A DNA stretch of 62,328 nt from Actinomadura kijaniata NBRC 14229 (GCF_001552175.1 NZ_BCQR01000059.1:1-62328), one strand, 5' to 3'. Positions 51,670-60,795 are shown, counted from the stretch's first letter. Numbers and translations: made by a program. The notes: generated by a model not told the origin, from the letters alone.

Positions 51670-52590
51670 CTAGCCCGCTCCGGCGGCGGTCACCTCCGCG
51701 ACGACCGCCCGCAGCCCGTCCAGGAACGCCGTCACGGCGGGCGCGCGGCGCGCGTGCCGGGCGACGGCCGCGTAGACGGTGCGCCGGGGCGGGTCGGGGG
51801 TCAGGGGCCGCAGCGCCACCCGCCCGCCGAGCGCCCCGGCGGCCATGGCGGGCACCAGCGTGACGCCGCAGCCCGCCTCCACCAGGCCCAGCTTGGTGAT
51901 CCACTCGGCGGCCCGCAGCGGGGTGTGCGGCACGAACCCGGCGGCGGCGCAGCGGGCGTGCAGGGCGGCGACCGCCGGTGGCGAGTCGGCCACGATCCAG
52001 GACTCCTCGGCCAGCTCCGCCAGCGGGACGCGCCGCCGCCGCGCCAGCCGGTGCCCCTTCGGCAGCGCCACCAGCAGCGGGTCCTCGCACAGCCGGACCA
52101 GCTCCACCCCGGACGGCTCGGCCGCCTTGTGGGTGCTCACCACCGCCAGGTCCAGGTCCCCGGCCTCCAGCAGCGGCAGCAGTTCCTCGGTCAGTCCCTC
52201 GCGCACCTCGACCCGCACGGCCGGGTGCCGTTCCCGGAACGCGGCCAGCGCCCGGGGCAGCAGCACCGCGCCCGCCGTGGCGAACGTCCCCGCCCGCACC
52301 GCCCCCGCGTCCAGCCGCCGCAGCTCCGCCACGGCCCGCGCGGTCTCGGCGTGGCGTTCCAGCAGCGCCCGCGCGTGCGGCAGCAGGTGGTCGCCGGCCG
52401 GGGTGGGCCGCACCCCGCGCGCGCCCCGCACGAACAGCTCCACCCCGCAGGCGTCCTCCAGCGCGGCGATCTGCCGGGAGACCGCCGACTGGGTGTAGCC
52501 GCCCGCCTCGGCGGCGGCGGTGAACGAGCCGAGCTCGGCCACGGCGACGAAGGTCCGCAGCGGGACCGGGTCCAGGGAGTCGGGGCGCAC
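51670..52590 (-). CDS. LysR-family regulator
   Basis: 306 residues: helix-turn-helix LGSFTAAAEAGGYTQSAVSRQIAALEDACGVELFVR, then a two-lobed substrate-binding domain. Its usual divergent partner gene is absent; the 690 bp upstream holds only non-coding sequence. It is convergent with the DUF202 pair. Target unknown. Confidence 0.93.
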   Translation of the reverse strand: MRPDSLDPVPLRTFVAVAELGSFTAAAEAGGYTQSAVSRQIAALEDACGVELFVRGARGVRPTPAGDHLLPHARALLERHAETARAVAELRRLDAGAVRAGTFATAGAVLLPRALAAFRERHPAVRVEVREGLTEELLPLLEAGDLDLAVVSTHKAAEPSGVELVRLCEDPLLVALPKGHRLARRRRVPLAELAEESWIVADSPPAVAALHARCAAAGFVPHTPLRAAEWITKLGLVEAGCGVTLVPAMAAGALGGRVALRPLTPDPPRRTVYAAVARHARRAPAVTAFLDGLRAVVAEVTAAGAG

Positions 52591-53280
52591 GCCCCGCAGC
52601 TTAGGCTGTTGTCAAAGGCCCTGGCCCACGGCGCTCGCCCGGGGGCTCGCACCTCACCAGGTCTTGGCGAGCGCGACATCGCTTCGCGATCTGACCGCGG
52701 GCCCTCGCCTCCGGCGTCGGGCCCGCAGGCCAGGTAACGCGCTCGCGTGCGTGACCGGGGCCCGCTGTGAGTTCGTTTGGTGGACGACCGCGGCCTCGCT
52801 GTTCGTTCGGGGCGCTGACGACGCCGGGCGCGGACGGAGATGCTCGGATCCGGCCTGGCACGTCGGAACGCCCGCCTCCCCTGCGGGCGGGCGCTTTCGT
52901 CGGGGCGGGCGGCGGGCCGCCCATGGGGCAGTACGGGCGGCCCGCCTGAAGGGGGGATGTGCCCTCGCCGGCCCCGCAGGGGCCGGCGTACCGGAAGACG
53001 GGCACGCCCGGCCGGTGATCGTGCGGGATCTCCTCTCGATGCGCCGCCCGGCCGGGACCCCCCTGTCCCTTCTTCGCACGGGCGGTCGGCGCCGGACGGG
53101 GGGACGACCCGGCGCATCGGCCCGCGCGGTCCGTCCTGTTCCCGCCGGCGCGCCGATGCCACGTGAACCGGGGATACGGCCATGCGGCGGCGCCGATGAT
53201 GTCGCCCCTATCCCGTTGTCTCCCGCTTGCCCGCGCTTGTTTCCCCGGACCGGTCCCCGGCGGTGTCCGCGCGGGGCGGG
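52591..53280. other. 690-bp region without a supported gene
   Basis: All frames look like random GC-rich reading; none has a ribosome-binding site and a plausible fold. There are several hairpins (for example CGCCCGC-N7-GCGGGCG near 52869-52889). The stretch from about 52610 to 52820 is rich in short palindromes (TCGCTTCGCGA, GGGCCC); on the minus strand it could be translated into a basic, disordered peptide of the kind I recall as recurrent spurious hypothetical proteins in related genomes. It may be a dispersed repeat. Confidence 0.5.
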
Positions 53281-54273
53281 TCAGGTGTGCAGGGTGTGGC
53301 TGGGCGGAACGCCGTAGGCGGCGCGGTAGGCGGCCGCGAACCGGCCGGGATGGGCGAATCCCCAGCGGGTGGCGACGGCGGTGACGGTGATCCCGGTGGT
53401 GGGGTCGGCGGCGGCCAGGTCCGCGTGGGCGGCGGCCATCCGCACCTGGCGCAGGTAGGCCATGGGGGTGGTGCCGCGGTGGCGGCGGAAGGCGTACTGG
53501 ACGGCGCGGGGGGTGGCGCAGGCCGCGGCGGCGATGTCGGCGATCGACAGGTCCGGGTCGGCGTAGTGGGCGTCGATGTGGGCGACGGCGCGGGCCAGCG
53601 TGGTCGGGGTGGCGTCGACGCGGGCGGCGCGGTCGGCCGACGGATCGTCGCGGTGGGTCCAGGTGTTGGGGAAGACCGCCAGGGCGGTGGCGGCCAGCAA
53701 CTGGGCGGTGCTGCCGAGGATCAGCAGCGGGGCCGGGCCGCCGGGGTCGTCCAGGAGCCCGTCGAGAACGCCGTCGACGTAGTCGACGGTGGCCTTCCAG
53801 TGGGCATGGGCGGCGGCGGTGAGCGGGCGCCGGTCGGTGAAGCGCAGTGGTCCCGGGAAGTGGTCGTCGCCCGCGGCCCGGGTCAGCAGCGGCAGCGGCA
53901 ACGTGACCGTCCGGGCGTGCAGGCCACGGCTGCGCGCCCAGCAGCCGAGGTCGGGACGGCCGCCTATGTGCGCCTGGCCGACGGAGAAGCGGTCGGTGTC
54001 CTTGCCGTGGTCGTACTGGACCACGCCCGCCAGGGACATGGCGATGATCAGGTAGTCCGACCGGGTCGCCTGGTGGGTCAGCTCGCCCGGCAGGGTGAGG
54101 TCGGCGGAGGTGAACCGGCCGGCGTCGCACACCGTCAGGTCCAGGCCCAGGGGGGCGCCGCGCGACCTGCCCACCAGCAGTCGGCTGTCGTAGAGCCGTT
54201 CGAAGCACGCGCGCGCCTGGTCGGGGTCGTCGATGACCAGGTGCGTCCGCGTCAGCGGTTGACTAGCCGTCAT
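53281..54273 (-). CDS. AraC-family regulator, copy 1
   Basis: 330 residues. N-terminal AraC-binding-like sensor (residues 30-200) and C-terminal double helix-turn-helix (LSIADIAAAACATPRAVQYAFRRHRGTTPMAYLRQVRMAAAHADL, then RWGFAHPGRFAAAYRAAYGVPPS). It lies 55 nt after a second gene of the same type on the same strand. No catabolic operon is adjacent, so both are orphan regulators here. Confidence 0.9.
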   Translation of the reverse strand: MTASQPLTRTHLVIDDPDQARACFERLYDSRLLVGRSRGAPLGLDLTVCDAGRFTSADLTLPGELTHQATRSDYLIIAMSLAGVVQYDHGKDTDRFSVGQAHIGGRPDLGCWARSRGLHARTVTLPLPLLTRAAGDDHFPGPLRFTDRRPLTAAAHAHWKATVDYVDGVLDGLLDDPGGPAPLLILGSTAQLLAATALAVFPNTWTHRDDPSADRAARVDATPTTLARAVAHIDAHYADPDLSIADIAAAACATPRAVQYAFRRHRGTTPMAYLRQVRMAAAHADLAAADPTTGITVTAVATRWGFAHPGRFAAAYRAAYGVPPSHTLHT

Positions 54274-54328
54274 GACGCCTCCGCTCTCTGGCGGTGAGCC
54301 GGTTCGGGGGTGGGTTCGGGTACGTGGT

Positions 54329-55342
54329 TCAGTCGCGCAGGGTGAGGCCGGGTGTCACGCCGTAGGCCTGCTGGTAGGCGACGGCGAACCGGGCGGGGTC
54401 GGCGAACCCCCAGCGCAGCGCGATCCGCTCCACGGTCTGCCCGGCGGTCCCCAGCAGGTCGGCGTGGGCGCGCTCCAGCCGCACCCGGTGCAGGTAGGCG
54501 GTGGGGGTGGTGTCGAGGTGGCGGAGGAACGCCTGCCGCAGCGCGCGGGGGCTGGTGCGCACGGCCGCGGCGATGTGGGTCAGGGTCAGCGGCACATCGG
54601 CGTGGGCCTCGATGAAGTCCACCGCCCGCCGCACCACCGCCGGGGCGGCCCGGCCGGGCCGCGGCAGCCGCGCGGCGGCCATGGTGGTGTTGGGGAAGGC
54701 GGCCAGCGCCGCGGCGGCCAGGGTCGCGGCCATGTTCTCGGCGACCAGCCGGTTGGCCATCACGGTCTGGGGGGCCAGCAGCTGCCGGTGGACGAAGTCG
54801 AAGGTCCGGTACCAGTGGGCGGCGGCCCCCGGCAGCGGTTGCAGGGCGGTGAAGCGCAGGTCGGCGGCCGGCAGTCCGGTGGACTCCTCGGCCAGCCGGG
54901 CGACCGTCGCCCACGGCAGGCGCAGCGAACTGACGGAGATCTCCATCGGGCCGGTGGCGGGCGGTTCACCGTAGGGGTAGTCGATGATGACCGGGCGGTC
55001 GTGGGGGTACAGGCAGCCCTGGCCCACCTGCGGTATCGCCTCCTGGTAGGCGGAACCGCGCCCGGTCCGCAGCCGGGTCCGGCCCTTGAGCAGGGTGAAG
55101 GCCGTCAGGTTCGCGAAGGGCTCGGTGGCCGCCCGCATGTCGAACTGGAAGCTGTCGACCCGGTCGGCGGCGATCTGCTCGACCTCCACGGTGGAGATCC
55201 GGTGCCGCAGGTCCGGCCCGAGCCGCCGCACCCGGACGTCCAGGTCGACGTACACCTGGCGGATCAGCTCGGCGGTGGCCTGCGGGTCGGCCGCCGCCAG
55301 CGTCGCCTGCCGCACCGGCTGCCGACCGGGGAACGCGCGCAT
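54329..55342 (-). CDS. AraC-family regulator, copy 2
   Basis: 337 residues with the same plan: sensor domain, then LTLTHIAAAVRTSPRALRQAFLRHLDTTPTAYLHRVRLERAHADL and RWGFADPARFAVAYQQAYGVTPG. The shared FPNT segment and spacing indicate an old tandem duplication with copy 1. It is the first gene of the pair and divergent from the SAM hydrolase. Confidence 0.9.
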   Translation of the reverse strand: MRAFPGRQPVRQATLAAADPQATAELIRQVYVDLDVRVRRLGPDLRHRISTVEVEQIAADRVDSFQFDMRAATEPFANLTAFTLLKGRTRLRTGRGSAYQEAIPQVGQGCLYPHDRPVIIDYPYGEPPATGPMEISVSSLRLPWATVARLAEESTGLPAADLRFTALQPLPGAAAHWYRTFDFVHRQLLAPQTVMANRLVAENMAATLAAAALAAFPNTTMAAARLPRPGRAAPAVVRRAVDFIEAHADVPLTLTHIAAAVRTSPRALRQAFLRHLDTTPTAYLHRVRLERAHADLLGTAGQTVERIALRWGFADPARFAVAYQQAYGVTPGLTLRD

Positions 55343-55539
55343 CGAAGATCACCCCTGACGGAACGGCCGTTGGGAACCCGGGAACCGCGGCCTCGGCCCG
55401 TGCCCGCCCTCACGCTACGCCCGCCCGGCGGCGGTGTCCGAGAACCCTCGAAACAGTCCCGCCGAAGACAGGGATATGGTGCGCGCAATCGGCGACGCGG
55501 CCGCGCGCCCCGGTGACGGCAGGGGTGTGACCTGGTCTT

Positions 55540-55556
55540 CCTACCGTGTTGGTAGG
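55540..55556. promoter_or_regulatory. Operator upstream of the SAM hydrolase operon
   Basis: CCTACCGTGTTGGTAGG has perfect 6-bp arms and overlaps a TAGGAT -10 box (55553-55558), 42 bp before the GTG start. A repressor bound here would block the operon. Confidence 0.55.
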
Positions 55557-55597
55557 ATCGGCGCTCCGCCATCCCCGCTGGTCCGCGAAGGTGTCCC

Positions 55598-56419
55598 GTG
55601 TCCGCGTCCCGTCCGTTCGTCAGCCTGGCCACCGACTTCGGTGCCGCCTACAGCGCCATCTGCGCCGGGGTCGTCTACTCCATCACCCCGGACGCGAACG
55701 TGCTGGTGCTGAGCGACGAGATCACCCCGTACGCGATCGTGGAGGGCGCGATGCTGCTGGAGCAGGCGCTGCCCTACCTGCCGGTCGGCGTGCACGTGGG
55801 GATCGTGGATCCCGGCGTCGGCACCCGGCGGTACCCGGTGGGGATCGCGACCGGGCGCGGCGACCTGCTGGTCGGCCCCGACAACGGGCTGCTGGTCCCG
55901 GCCGCCGAGGCCCTGGGCGGCGTGGTCCGGGCGCACCGCCTGGAGAACCCCGCCTACCGGCTGCCGGAGGTGTCCACCTCCTTCCACGGTCGCGACGTCT
56001 TCTCCCCCGCCGCCGCGCACCTGGCGAGCGGCGTGGACCTGGCGGAGTTCGGCCCGGCGACCGACCTGATCCGGCTGGATCCGCCCCCGGCCGCCGTGCG
56101 CGACGGCGCGCTGGAGACGACCGTGCTGTACGCCGACCAGTTCGGCAGCCTGATCCTGGCGGCCGGGCGCGACGACCTGACCGCCGCGCTCGGCGACCTG
56201 CCGTTCGGGACCGCCCTGGAACTGGCCTGGACCGGGCCGGACGGCATCCCCCGGACCGCCCGGGCGCCGTTCGAGGAGACGTTCGGCAGGGTCGCCAAGG
56301 ACGAGCCGCTGCTGTGGATCGACTCCTCGGGCCGCCTCGGCCTGGCCGTCAACCAGGGCTCGGCCGCCGCCCGCTTCGGCCTCGGCGGGTCCGCCGCCCT
56401 CACCATCCGTTCCATCTGA
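55598..56419 (+). CDS. S-adenosyl-L-methionine hydrolase (adenosine-forming), DUF62 family
   Basis: 273 residues of the SAM hydroxide adenosyltransferase/fluorinase superfamily. Seen: SLATDFG at the N-terminus, HVGIVDPGVGTRRYP with Asp71 and Arg77/78, VGPDNGLL, and FHGRDVFSPAAAHLA with His130; Asp-Arg-His is the catalytic triad that directs water at SAM. The fluorinase/chlorinase halide loop is not evident, so hydrolysis to adenosine and methionine is expected. It leads an operon with an amino-acid ABC transporter and a Nudix protein, hinting at methionine or SAM salvage. Confidence 0.9.
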   Translation: MSASRPFVSLATDFGAAYSAICAGVVYSITPDANVLVLSDEITPYAIVEGAMLLEQALPYLPVGVHVGIVDPGVGTRRYPVGIATGRGDLLVGPDNGLLVPAAEALGGVVRAHRLENPAYRLPEVSTSFHGRDVFSPAAAHLASGVDLAEFGPATDLIRLDPPPAAVRDGALETTVLYADQFGSLILAAGRDDLTAALGDLPFGTALELAWTGPDGIPRTARAPFEETFGRVAKDEPLLWIDSSGRLGLAVNQGSAAARFGLGGSAALTIRSI

Positions 56420-56444
56420 TCTCTCTTCTCCCCGGAGGCTCGCC

Positions 56445-57308
56445 TTGGCCCGCCGTTCCCTGCTCACCGCCCTCGCCGGGCTGGCCGCCGTCACCCTCGC
56501 CGCCACCGCCTGCGCGCCCCAGAAGAAGGAGACCGGGTCCGGCACGGCCGCGCCCGCCTCCTGCGCCAAGGACCAGCTGAGGCTGGTGAACAAGGGGCGG
56601 CTCACGGTGGCCACCGACAAGCCCGCGTTCGAGCCGTGGTTCAAGAAGAACGACCCGAGCAACGGCGAGGGCTTCGAGAGCGCCGTCGCCTACGCGGTGG
56701 CGGGCAAGCTTGGCTTCGCCAAGAACGAGGTCAGGTGGGTGACCCAGCCGTTCGACGCCTCCTACGCGCCCGGCCCGAAGAACTTCGACTTCGACATCAA
56801 CCAGATCTCGGTGACCCCGGCGCGGCAGAAGGCCGTGACGTTCTCCGACGGCTACTACGAGGTGCAGCAGGGCGCGGTCACGGTGAACGGCTCCAGGTAC
56901 GCCGGGGCCAGGAGCCTCGCGGAGCTGAAGGACGCCCGGATCGCCGTGCAGGTCGGCACGACCGCGTTGCAGGCCGTCCGCGACCAGATCAAGCCGACCC
57001 GGCAGCCCAAGGTGTTCAACAGCCAGATCGACACCGTCAACGCGCTGAAGAACAAGCAGGTGGACGTGCTGGTGCTGGACCTGCCGAGCGCGTTCTACGT
57101 CACCGCCGCCCAGGTCGACGACTCCAAGATCATCGGCCAGTTCGCCTCCGGGTCCGCCGCCGAGCACTTCGGGCTGCTGCTCCAGAAGGACAACCCGCTG
57201 GTCGGCTGCCTGAACAAGGCCATCGGCGAGCTGAAGTCCGCCGGCGAGCTGACCCGCATCCAGGACAAGTGGCTGGGGGCCGCCGCGGGCGCCCCGGTCC
57301 TGAAGTGA
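56445..57308 (+). CDS. Amino-acid ABC transporter, substrate-binding lipoprotein
   Basis: 287 residues. TTG start at 56445 after CCGGAGG; lipobox LAATAC. The mature part is a family-3 solute-binding protein (GRLTVATDKPAFEPWF, FDFDINQISVTPARQKAVTFSDGYYEV, RIAVQVGTTALQAV). It delivers a polar amino acid to the permease encoded 10 nt downstream. The ligand is not predictable; the SAM hydrolase upstream makes a sulfur amino acid worth testing. Confidence 0.93.
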   Translation: MARRSLLTALAGLAAVTLAATACAPQKKETGSGTAAPASCAKDQLRLVNKGRLTVATDKPAFEPWFKKNDPSNGEGFESAVAYAVAGKLGFAKNEVRWVTQPFDASYAPGPKNFDFDINQISVTPARQKAVTFSDGYYEVQQGAVTVNGSRYAGARSLAELKDARIAVQVGTTALQAVRDQIKPTRQPKVFNSQIDTVNALKNKQVDVLVLDLPSAFYVTAAQVDDSKIIGQFASGSAAEHFGLLLQKDNPLVGCLNKAIGELKSAGELTRIQDKWLGAAAGAPVLK

Positions 57309-57318
57309 CGGCGCGCCG

Positions 57319-58194
57319 GTGACCTCGCTCCACAAGCGGCCTTCCGGCGAGTGGGTCAAGAGCGAACGCCAGCTCGACCGCGAACGCCGCCGGCGCCGCC
57401 AGGGCGTCCGGTCCGGATCGGTCGCGGCGGCGTCCACGATCCTGTTCGTGGTGCTCGTCGCGCTGGCGGTGACCTCCTCGCCGGGCTGGCCGCGCGTGCG
57501 GGAGACGTTCTTCGACTGGGAACGGTTCAGCGCCGCGTTCCCCGACGTGCTCGGCGGCTTCTGGCTCAACATCCAGATCTTCCTGGTCGCCGAGGTCGTC
57601 ATCCTGGTGCTGGGGCTGCTGGTCGCGCTCGCGCGCGGCCTGCGCAGCCCCCTGTTCTTCCCGCTGCGGATGCTGGCCACCGCCTACACCGACGTGTTCC
57701 GCGGCATCCCGACGATCCTGCTGGTGTACCTGGTCGGGTTCGGGCTGCCCGCGCTGGAGCTGCAGGGCGTGCCGAGCAGCCCGGCGGTGCTGGGCGGCCT
57801 GGCGCTGGTGCTGTCCTACGGCGCGTACGTGGCCGAGGTGTTCCGGTCCGGCATCGAGTCGATCCACCCCAGCCAGCGCGCGGCGGCGCGGTCCCTCGGG
57901 CTCAGCCAGGCGCAGGCGCTGCGGTTCGTGATCCTGCCGCAGGCGGTGCGGCGGGTCGTGCCGCCGCTGCTGAACGACTTCGCCTCGCTGCAGAAGGACA
58001 CCGCGCTGGTGGCGGTGCTCGGCCCGCTGGAGGCGCTGCGGCAGGCGCAGATCCACCAGGCCGAGACGTTCAACTACACCCCCTACCTGGCCGCGGCCGT
58101 GCTGTTCATCGCGCTGACCGTGCCGATGGCCCGGTTCACCGACCACCTGGCGGCCCGCGCCGAGCGCCGCCGCGCGCCCGGAGGTGCCCCGTGA
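57319..58194 (+). CDS. Amino-acid ABC transporter permease
   Basis: 291 residues, HisM/GlnP type with about five membrane helices. The EAA loop is EVFRSGIESIHPSQRAAARSLGLSQAQALRFVILPQAVRRVVPPLLNDF. A basic N-terminal tail (SERQLDRERRRRRQG) precedes the first helix. GTG 57319; its stop overlaps the ATPase start. Confidence 0.94.
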   Translation: MTSLHKRPSGEWVKSERQLDRERRRRRQGVRSGSVAAASTILFVVLVALAVTSSPGWPRVRETFFDWERFSAAFPDVLGGFWLNIQIFLVAEVVILVLGLLVALARGLRSPLFFPLRMLATAYTDVFRGIPTILLVYLVGFGLPALELQGVPSSPAVLGGLALVLSYGAYVAEVFRSGIESIHPSQRAAARSLGLSQAQALRFVILPQAVRRVVPPLLNDFASLQKDTALVAVLGPLEALRQAQIHQAETFNYTPYLAAAVLFIALTVPMARFTDHLAARAERRRAPGGAP

Positions 58195-58976
58195 CCGGAC
58201 CGGCGACCGAGCCGACGGCCGAACCGGCGACCGCGCCGCTGCTGCGCGTCGAGGGCGTCTGGAAGAACTACCACGGCCACCACGTGCTGCGCGGCGTCGA
58301 CCTGGAGGTCGCGCCGCACGAGGTGGTGTGCCTGATCGGCGCGTCCGGGTCCGGCAAGTCCACGCTGCTGCGCTGCCTGAACCTGCTGGAGACCGTGGAC
58401 GACGGCGCGGTCTGGCTGGACGGGCGGGAGATCACCGACCCGGCCGCCGACCCCGACGAGGTGCGCAAGCGCATTGGGATGGTCTTCCAGTCCTACAACC
58501 TGTTCCCGCACATGACGGTGCTGGACAACATCACCCTCGCGCCCGTCCGGGTCCACCGGCGGTCGCGGCGGGAGGCCGTCGCGCGGGCCCGCGCCCTGCT
58601 GGAGCGCTTCGGCCTCGCCGACAAGGCGGACGCCTATCCCGACCGGTTGTCGGGTGGCCAGCAGCAGCGCGTGGCGATCGTCCGGGCGATGGCGTGCGAG
58701 CCGAGCGTGCTGCTGCTGGACGAGGTCACCTCCGCGCTCGACCCGGAACTGGTCACCGAGGTGATGGGCGTCATCCGCGAGCTGAAGCAGGCGGGGATGA
58801 CGATGGTGATGGCCACCCACGAGATGGGCTTCGCCCGCGACATCGCCGACACCGTGTGCTTCCTGGAGAACGGCGTGCTGCTGGAACGCGGCCCCGCCGA
58901 GCAGATCTTCACCGAGCCGAGGGAGCCGCGCACCCGCGCGTTCCTGCAACGAGTTCTGGAGTCCGGCCGCCTGTGA
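58191..58976 (+). CDS. Amino-acid ABC transporter ATP-binding protein
   Basis: 261 residues: Walker A GASGSGKS at 50-57, Q-loop FQSYNLFPH, signature LSGGQQQR, Walker B LLLDEVTSALD, and switch His in MATHEMGFA. Polar amino-acid uptake subfamily (GlnQ/HisP). Starts at GTG 58191 with a 4-nt overlap and ends in a 4-nt overlap with the Nudix gene. Confidence 0.96.
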   Translation: MTGPATEPTAEPATAPLLRVEGVWKNYHGHHVLRGVDLEVAPHEVVCLIGASGSGKSTLLRCLNLLETVDDGAVWLDGREITDPAADPDEVRKRIGMVFQSYNLFPHMTVLDNITLAPVRVHRRSRREAVARARALLERFGLADKADAYPDRLSGGQQQRVAIVRAMACEPSVLLLDEVTSALDPELVTEVMGVIRELKQAGMTMVMATHEMGFARDIADTVCFLENGVLLERGPAEQIFTEPREPRTRAFLQRVLESGRL

Positions 58977-59386
58977 ACCGCGAACTCGACGTCGTCGCCT
59001 GGGTCCACGTGTCCGGCGGCCGGATGCTGGCGGTCCGGTCGCGGGGCCGCGACCTGCTGTACCTCCCCGGCGGTAAGCGCGAGCCGGGCGAGGACGACTG
59101 GTCGGCGGTGTCGCGGGAGGTCCGCGAGGAGCTGGCGGTGGAGCTGGACGCGGCCTCGTTCCGCGCCCTGGGCGTGGTCCGCGCGGAGGCCCACGACCAG
59201 CCCGCGTTCTCGCACGTGCGGATGGCCTGCTTCACCTCCGGCCACGTCGGCGGGTTCACCCCGGCCAACGAGATCGGCGAGCTGGTCTTCGTGGGCCGCG
59301 ACGACCGGGACCTGCTGGCCCCGGCGTCGCGGGCCGCCCTGGACCTGGCGGCCTCCCACGGCCTCGTCCCCTGGGGGACCCCTTAG
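58973..59386 (+). CDS. Nudix hydrolase
   Basis: 137 residues. Nudix box GGKREPGEDDWSAVSREVREEL fits G-x5-E-x7-REUxEE. It should hydrolyse a nucleoside diphosphate linked to another moiety. Being cotranslated with the transporter (4-nt overlap) suggests it acts on a nucleotide by-product of the same pathway. Confidence 0.92.
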   Translation: MNRELDVVAWVHVSGGRMLAVRSRGRDLLYLPGGKREPGEDDWSAVSREVREELAVELDAASFRALGVVRAEAHDQPAFSHVRMACFTSGHVGGFTPANEIGELVFVGRDDRDLLAPASRAALDLAASHGLVPWGTP

Positions 59387-59491
59387 GCCGGGAGATGTAG
59401 CGGGCGGGCCCGCACTGCGCGGACGGCGGTACGGCAGGTGTCTCTCGCGGGCCGACGCCCGGCCGGGTGCCGTCCCAGCAGGATCGTGGAC

Positions 59492-60205
59492 ATGACGATC
59501 ACGGCTCCGCCCACCGTTCCCGCCCCCGCCCGCCACGCCGGGCCGCCCAAGCTCTCCCCGCGCGAGCTGCGCGCCGCCCAGGCCGAGACCCTCGCCGCCC
59601 CGCGCCTGCGCTACGGCCTCATGGCGCGGCTGCTGTTCGGACAGATGGACCTGGTCTACGGACGCGAGCGCACGTTCGTGAAGTTCACGATGCTGGAGTT
59701 CATCGCCCGCGTCCCCTACCAGGCGTGGGAGCGCGTCGGCTACCACGCCCTGTCGCGGCGGCGCCGCAGCTCCGACCTCGCCAGGCGGGTCCACGACCGG
59801 ATCGTCGAGACCCGCGAGGAGCAGGACAACGAGCAGTGGCACCTGCTGATCCTCCAGGACATCGTCCAGCGGGAGGGGCACCGCCAGTCGTTCCTGCTCC
59901 ACCGGCTCGCGCCGTGGCTGGTGGCGTTCGTGTACTACCACGTGTCCTGGCTGCTGTTCGTGCTGAGGCCCGAGTGGAGCTACCGCCTGAACGCCGACTT
60001 CGAGGACCACGCCGAGCACGAGTACATGGAGTTCGTCGCCGAGCACCCCGAGTTCGAGGAGGTGGCCGCGCCGCCCACCTACGCCGCCGAGTACGGCCGC
60101 TACCGTTCGCTGGCCGACCTGCTGCGGCAGATCGGGCACGACGAGCGCGTGCACAAGGTCGACAGCCTCGTCCACATGGGCAACCCGCGCTTCCACGAGG
60201 CCTGA
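59492..60205 (+). CDS. Alternative-oxidase-like diiron membrane protein
   Basis: 237 residues. All six diiron ligands of the AOX/PTOX family are in place: Glu69 (MLEFIARVP), Glu114-x2-His117 (NEQWH), Glu175 (DHAEHEYMEF), and Glu218-x2-His221 (GHDERVH). Two hydrophobic stretches between 137 and 160 fit monotopic binding to the membrane. AOX reduces oxygen with quinol without pumping protons. The gene stands alone, with ATG 59492 after AGGATCGTGGAC. Confidence 0.85.
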   Translation: MTITAPPTVPAPARHAGPPKLSPRELRAAQAETLAAPRLRYGLMARLLFGQMDLVYGRERTFVKFTMLEFIARVPYQAWERVGYHALSRRRRSSDLARRVHDRIVETREEQDNEQWHLLILQDIVQREGHRQSFLLHRLAPWLVAFVYYHVSWLLFVLRPEWSYRLNADFEDHAEHEYMEFVAEHPEFEEVAAPPTYAAEYGRYRSLADLLRQIGHDERVHKVDSLVHMGNPRFHEA

Positions 60206-60345
60206 ACCCTCCCCTCCCCGCCGTGGCCCGCCCGCCGCGGCGGGGCTCGACTTCGGTCGGGAACGGGCTCGCCCTTCGGCCGCTGCGGGCGCGTCCGGCG
60301 CCGCGGACGCCGGGAGGCGCGGGCGGCACGGCGAAGGGGACAGCG

Positions 60346-60795
60346 ATGATCGTTCAGAGGGGCGTCAACCACGACACCGAGCGCGAGGTGTGGGACGTCG
60401 CGTACGTGCGGCGCGACATGGCCGCCATCCGCGACGACCTGCACTGCGACTCCGTCATCCCGCTCGGCTCCAGCCTGCGGGACGGGATCGTGCGGGACGA
60501 GCGGGAGCAGGCCCGCTACCTGGACGAGCTGCTGGACGTGTTCGAGGCGGAGAACGCGCACGGGGCGTTCGTCCACGGCTTCGTCGCACCCGGCTCCCCC
60601 ACGGCGGCCGACCCCCGGTACGACCTGGACACCGCGTCGTTCTCGCTGCTGAAGGTCGCGTCGCCCGGATCGCCCGACGACTGCGCGCGGACGGGGCGGT
60701 GGGAGCCGAAGGCGGCGTTCCACACGGTGGCCGCGCGGTCCGCCCGACCAGGGGGATCCACTTTGAGCGAAGTACTGGAAAATCAACAACTCTGA
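60346..60795 (+). CDS. Internally deleted glycosidase-like ('abortive infection'-type) gene
   Basis: 149 residues. The N-terminus (RGVNHDTEREVWDVAYVRRDMAAIRDDLHCDSV) and the C-terminus (ERVQ/EREQARYLDELLDVFEAE-AHGAFV...DPRYDLDTASFSLLKV...GRWEPKAAFH) match the two ends of a roughly 370-residue actinobacterial family often labelled abortive infection protein, which looks like a TIM-barrel glycosidase. The middle of the barrel is absent and the frame is kept. It is probably non-functional as an enzyme. The last residues (STLSEVLENQQL) are not family-like. Confidence 0.7.
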   Translation: MIVQRGVNHDTEREVWDVAYVRRDMAAIRDDLHCDSVIPLGSSLRDGIVRDEREQARYLDELLDVFEAENAHGAFVHGFVAPGSPTAADPRYDLDTASFSLLKVASPGSPDDCARTGRWEPKAAFHTVAARSARPGGSTLSEVLENQQL

